Of a DNA stretch of 7,439 nt, positions 6,540-7,439 are shown piece after piece. The translations under genes were made by a program, and so were the position numbers. The notes beneath the pieces are model-generated. The model had not been told where the DNA came from, made no database searches, and was given only the letters and a program-made list of their open reading frames with translations. The stretch comes from JBBDSU01 sp040904825 (GTDB lineage Bacteria; Actinomycetota; Nitriliruptoria; Nitriliruptorales; Nitriliruptoraceae): NCBI GenBank assembly GCA_040904825.1, contig JBBDSU010000036.1, forward strand, positions 1 through 7,439. Reading direction: 5' to 3'. How positions within the stretch are numbered: position 1 is the stretch's first letter; each line of letters starts with the position of its first letter.

Positions 6540-6812
6540 GTGCCGAAGGTCCGAATTCCCACACCATTGCGCAACCTGACAGGGGGCGCTTCGGAAGTGA
6601 TCATTGAAGGGGCGACGCTGCGGGAGGTCGTCGATGGCCTCGAAGCCGCCCATCCCGGATTCGGCGAGCGGATGCTTGACGATGATGGTGAACTTCGGCG
6701 CTTCGTGAACGTCTTTGTTCGTGACGAAGACGTGCGTTTTCTCGATGGCCTTGATACCGAGGTTGGCGACACCGACACCGTGTCGATCGTGCCAGCGGTC
6801 GCTGGCGGCTGA
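6540..6812 (+). CDS. cysO: CysO-like small sulfur-carrier protein (MoaD/ThiS family)
   Basis: A 90-residue ubiquitin-like protein with the C-terminal diglycine needed for activation to a thiocarboxylate. It ends PAVAGG, the same as M. tuberculosis CysO. Other shared blocks are the N-terminal VRIPTPLRNLTGG (4-16), RFVNVFVRDEDVRF (54-67) and the final strand VSIVPAVAGG. In the known pathway CysO-COSH donates sulfur to O-phosphoserine on CysM, and the Mec protease then releases cysteine from the carrier. Here neither CysM nor Mec is adjacent; the upstream neighbour, 70 bases away, is the ThrC-like enzyme, suggesting that this is the sulfur donor for it. The start is GTG 6540 with GTGAGGAG (6525-6532) seven bases upstream; an in-frame extension back into thrC is not needed. 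It probably shares the SAM-controlled transcript. Confidence 0.9.
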   Translation: MPKVRIPTPLRNLTGGASEVIIEGATLREVVDGLEAAHPGFGERMLDDDGELRRFVNVFVRDEDVRFLDGLDTEVGDTDTVSIVPAVAGG

Positions 6813-6953
6813 TCCGGCCGCCCCGATCGCTACACCTGGTGCGCCACATCTGGTGATTGACGCCGTCGTTACCGGGTGCGACGCTTCGATCTCGTCGACG
6901 CGCCGGTGCCGGATGGGGCCTGGCCGTCATGATCAAGATCGAGGTGTTGGATC

Positions 6954-7376
6954 ATGTCGATGACGCTACTGGCTGATATCAACTGGTTGGCGGTGCTCAT
7001 TGCCGCAGCCGCCTGGTTCGTGTTTGGGGCCGCGTGGTACATGGCCCCACCCATTGCGCGACGCTGGCAGCAGGCCGGGGGCATCGACGTTCCCGAAGAT
7101 GCGAGTCCTGACCCCAAGGTCTTCGTCCTGACCTTCGTTGCCTACGTCGTCGCCGCGACCGTCACGGCAGCGCTGGCCGTCTCAACCGCCGTGTCGTCAA
7201 CCGTGGAAGGTGCAGCACTCGGGCTTCTCGTCGGGGTCGGGTATGCACTGACCGCCGCAGCGGTCTCTGCGATCTATGACCAGAAACCTGACCCAATCGG
7301 GTGGTTCTGGATCAACGGCGTGTTCAACACGCTGGGGCTGACGCTTGTCGGCGCCATCATCGGAGCGTTCAGCTAA
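6954..7376 (+). CDS. DUF1761 family four-helix membrane protein
   Basis: A 140-residue hydrophobic protein with four predicted transmembrane helices at about 9-31, 57-77, 84-106 and 115-138. The first helix starts with INWLAVLIAAAAWFVFGAAWY, whose Asn plus the later GAxWY pattern is typical of DUF1761 proteins. An acidic loop, IDVPEDASPDP (44-54), separates the first two helices. The function of the family is not known to me. ATG 6954 has GAGGTG (6941-6946) seven bases upstream; another ATG lies two codons on. It sits 141 bases after cysO with no obvious terminator between them, so read-through from the sulfur operon is possible, but a functional link is not implied. It converges with a membrane-protein gene at the window edge, seven bases beyond its stop. 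Confidence 0.82.
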   Translation: MSMTLLADINWLAVLIAAAAWFVFGAAWYMAPPIARRWQQAGGIDVPEDASPDPKVFVLTFVAYVVAATVTAALAVSTAVSSTVEGAALGLLVGVGYALTAAAVSAIYDQKPDPIGWFWINGVFNTLGLTLVGAIIGAFS

Positions 7377-7383
7377 GCAGGGG

Positions 7384-7439
7384 CTACAGGAACAGGATGG
7401 GCACGGCCGCGGCGTAGGTGGCAAGCAGCACGAACCCCT
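7384..7439 (-). CDS. C-terminal end of a membrane protein (partial)
   Basis: On the minus strand the window edge reads FVLLATYAAAVPILFL followed by TAG (7384-7386). All codons but one end in G or C, and the segment looks like a last transmembrane helix. The gene starts beyond the window, so its family cannot be named. It is convergent with the DUF1761 gene. Confidence 0.5.
   Translation of the reverse strand, partial: GFVLLATYAAAVPILFL

Noticed and set aside
6832..6855. Imperfect direct repeat ACACCTGGTG / ACATCTGGTG after cysO
   Set aside because: Only ten bases with one mismatch, no inverted symmetry and no context; likely chance.
1..7439. CRISPR array, tRNA/rRNA genes, insertion sequence or phage genes
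   Set aside because: I found no regularly spaced repeats, no cloverleaf, no transposase motif and no terminal inverted repeats in the window.

Overview
The window looks like a chromosomal segment of a high-GC actinobacterium. Support comes from the strong G/C preference at third codon positions, frequent GTG starts, and the gene set: a DUF3263 protein next to a LytR_C-domain membrane protein, a GpgS-type glucosyl-3-phosphoglycerate synthase, and a CysO-like sulfur carrier. I cannot name the genus. A lineage outside the classical mycobacteria is plausible, but this is inference.

Layout. (1) 1-1879, plus strand: the end of a peptide-ABC-transporter operon. A 24-base tail of an upstream gene and two ATPase genes (DppD- and DppF-like) are joined by ATGA overlaps. 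(2) 1880-2258: a non-genic stretch of about 380 bases with an unassigned open frame that may be gene debris. (3) 2259-3127, plus: DUF3263 protein plus a LytR_C membrane protein, the same pair as Rv0430/Rv0431 (VirR) of M. tuberculosis. (4) 3146-4752, minus: a single-domain response regulator and gpgS, separated by about 200 bases and running convergently into the previous pair. (5) 4938-6812, plus: a promoter, a clear SAM-I (S-box) riboswitch, a threonine-synthase-like PLP enzyme with an N-terminal zinc ribbon, and a CysO-like small sulfur carrier ending in Ala-Gly-Gly. (6) 6954-7376, plus: a four-helix DUF1761 membrane protein. (7) 7384-7439, minus: the C-terminal end of another membrane protein, cut by the window edge.

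The most interesting unit is region 5. A SAM-sensing leader normally controls methionine or sulfur genes, not threonine synthesis. Here it precedes a threonine-synthase homologue whose substrate-loop motifs differ from housekeeping ThrC, followed by a CysO-like sulfur carrier. The simplest hypothesis is a carrier-thiocarboxylate-dependent homocysteine (methionine precursor) synthase using O-phosphohomoserine. It would be a counterpart of the CysM/CysO cysteine route, with the ThrC fold replacing CysM. This is inference from sequence and context; no biochemical function can be proven from the window.
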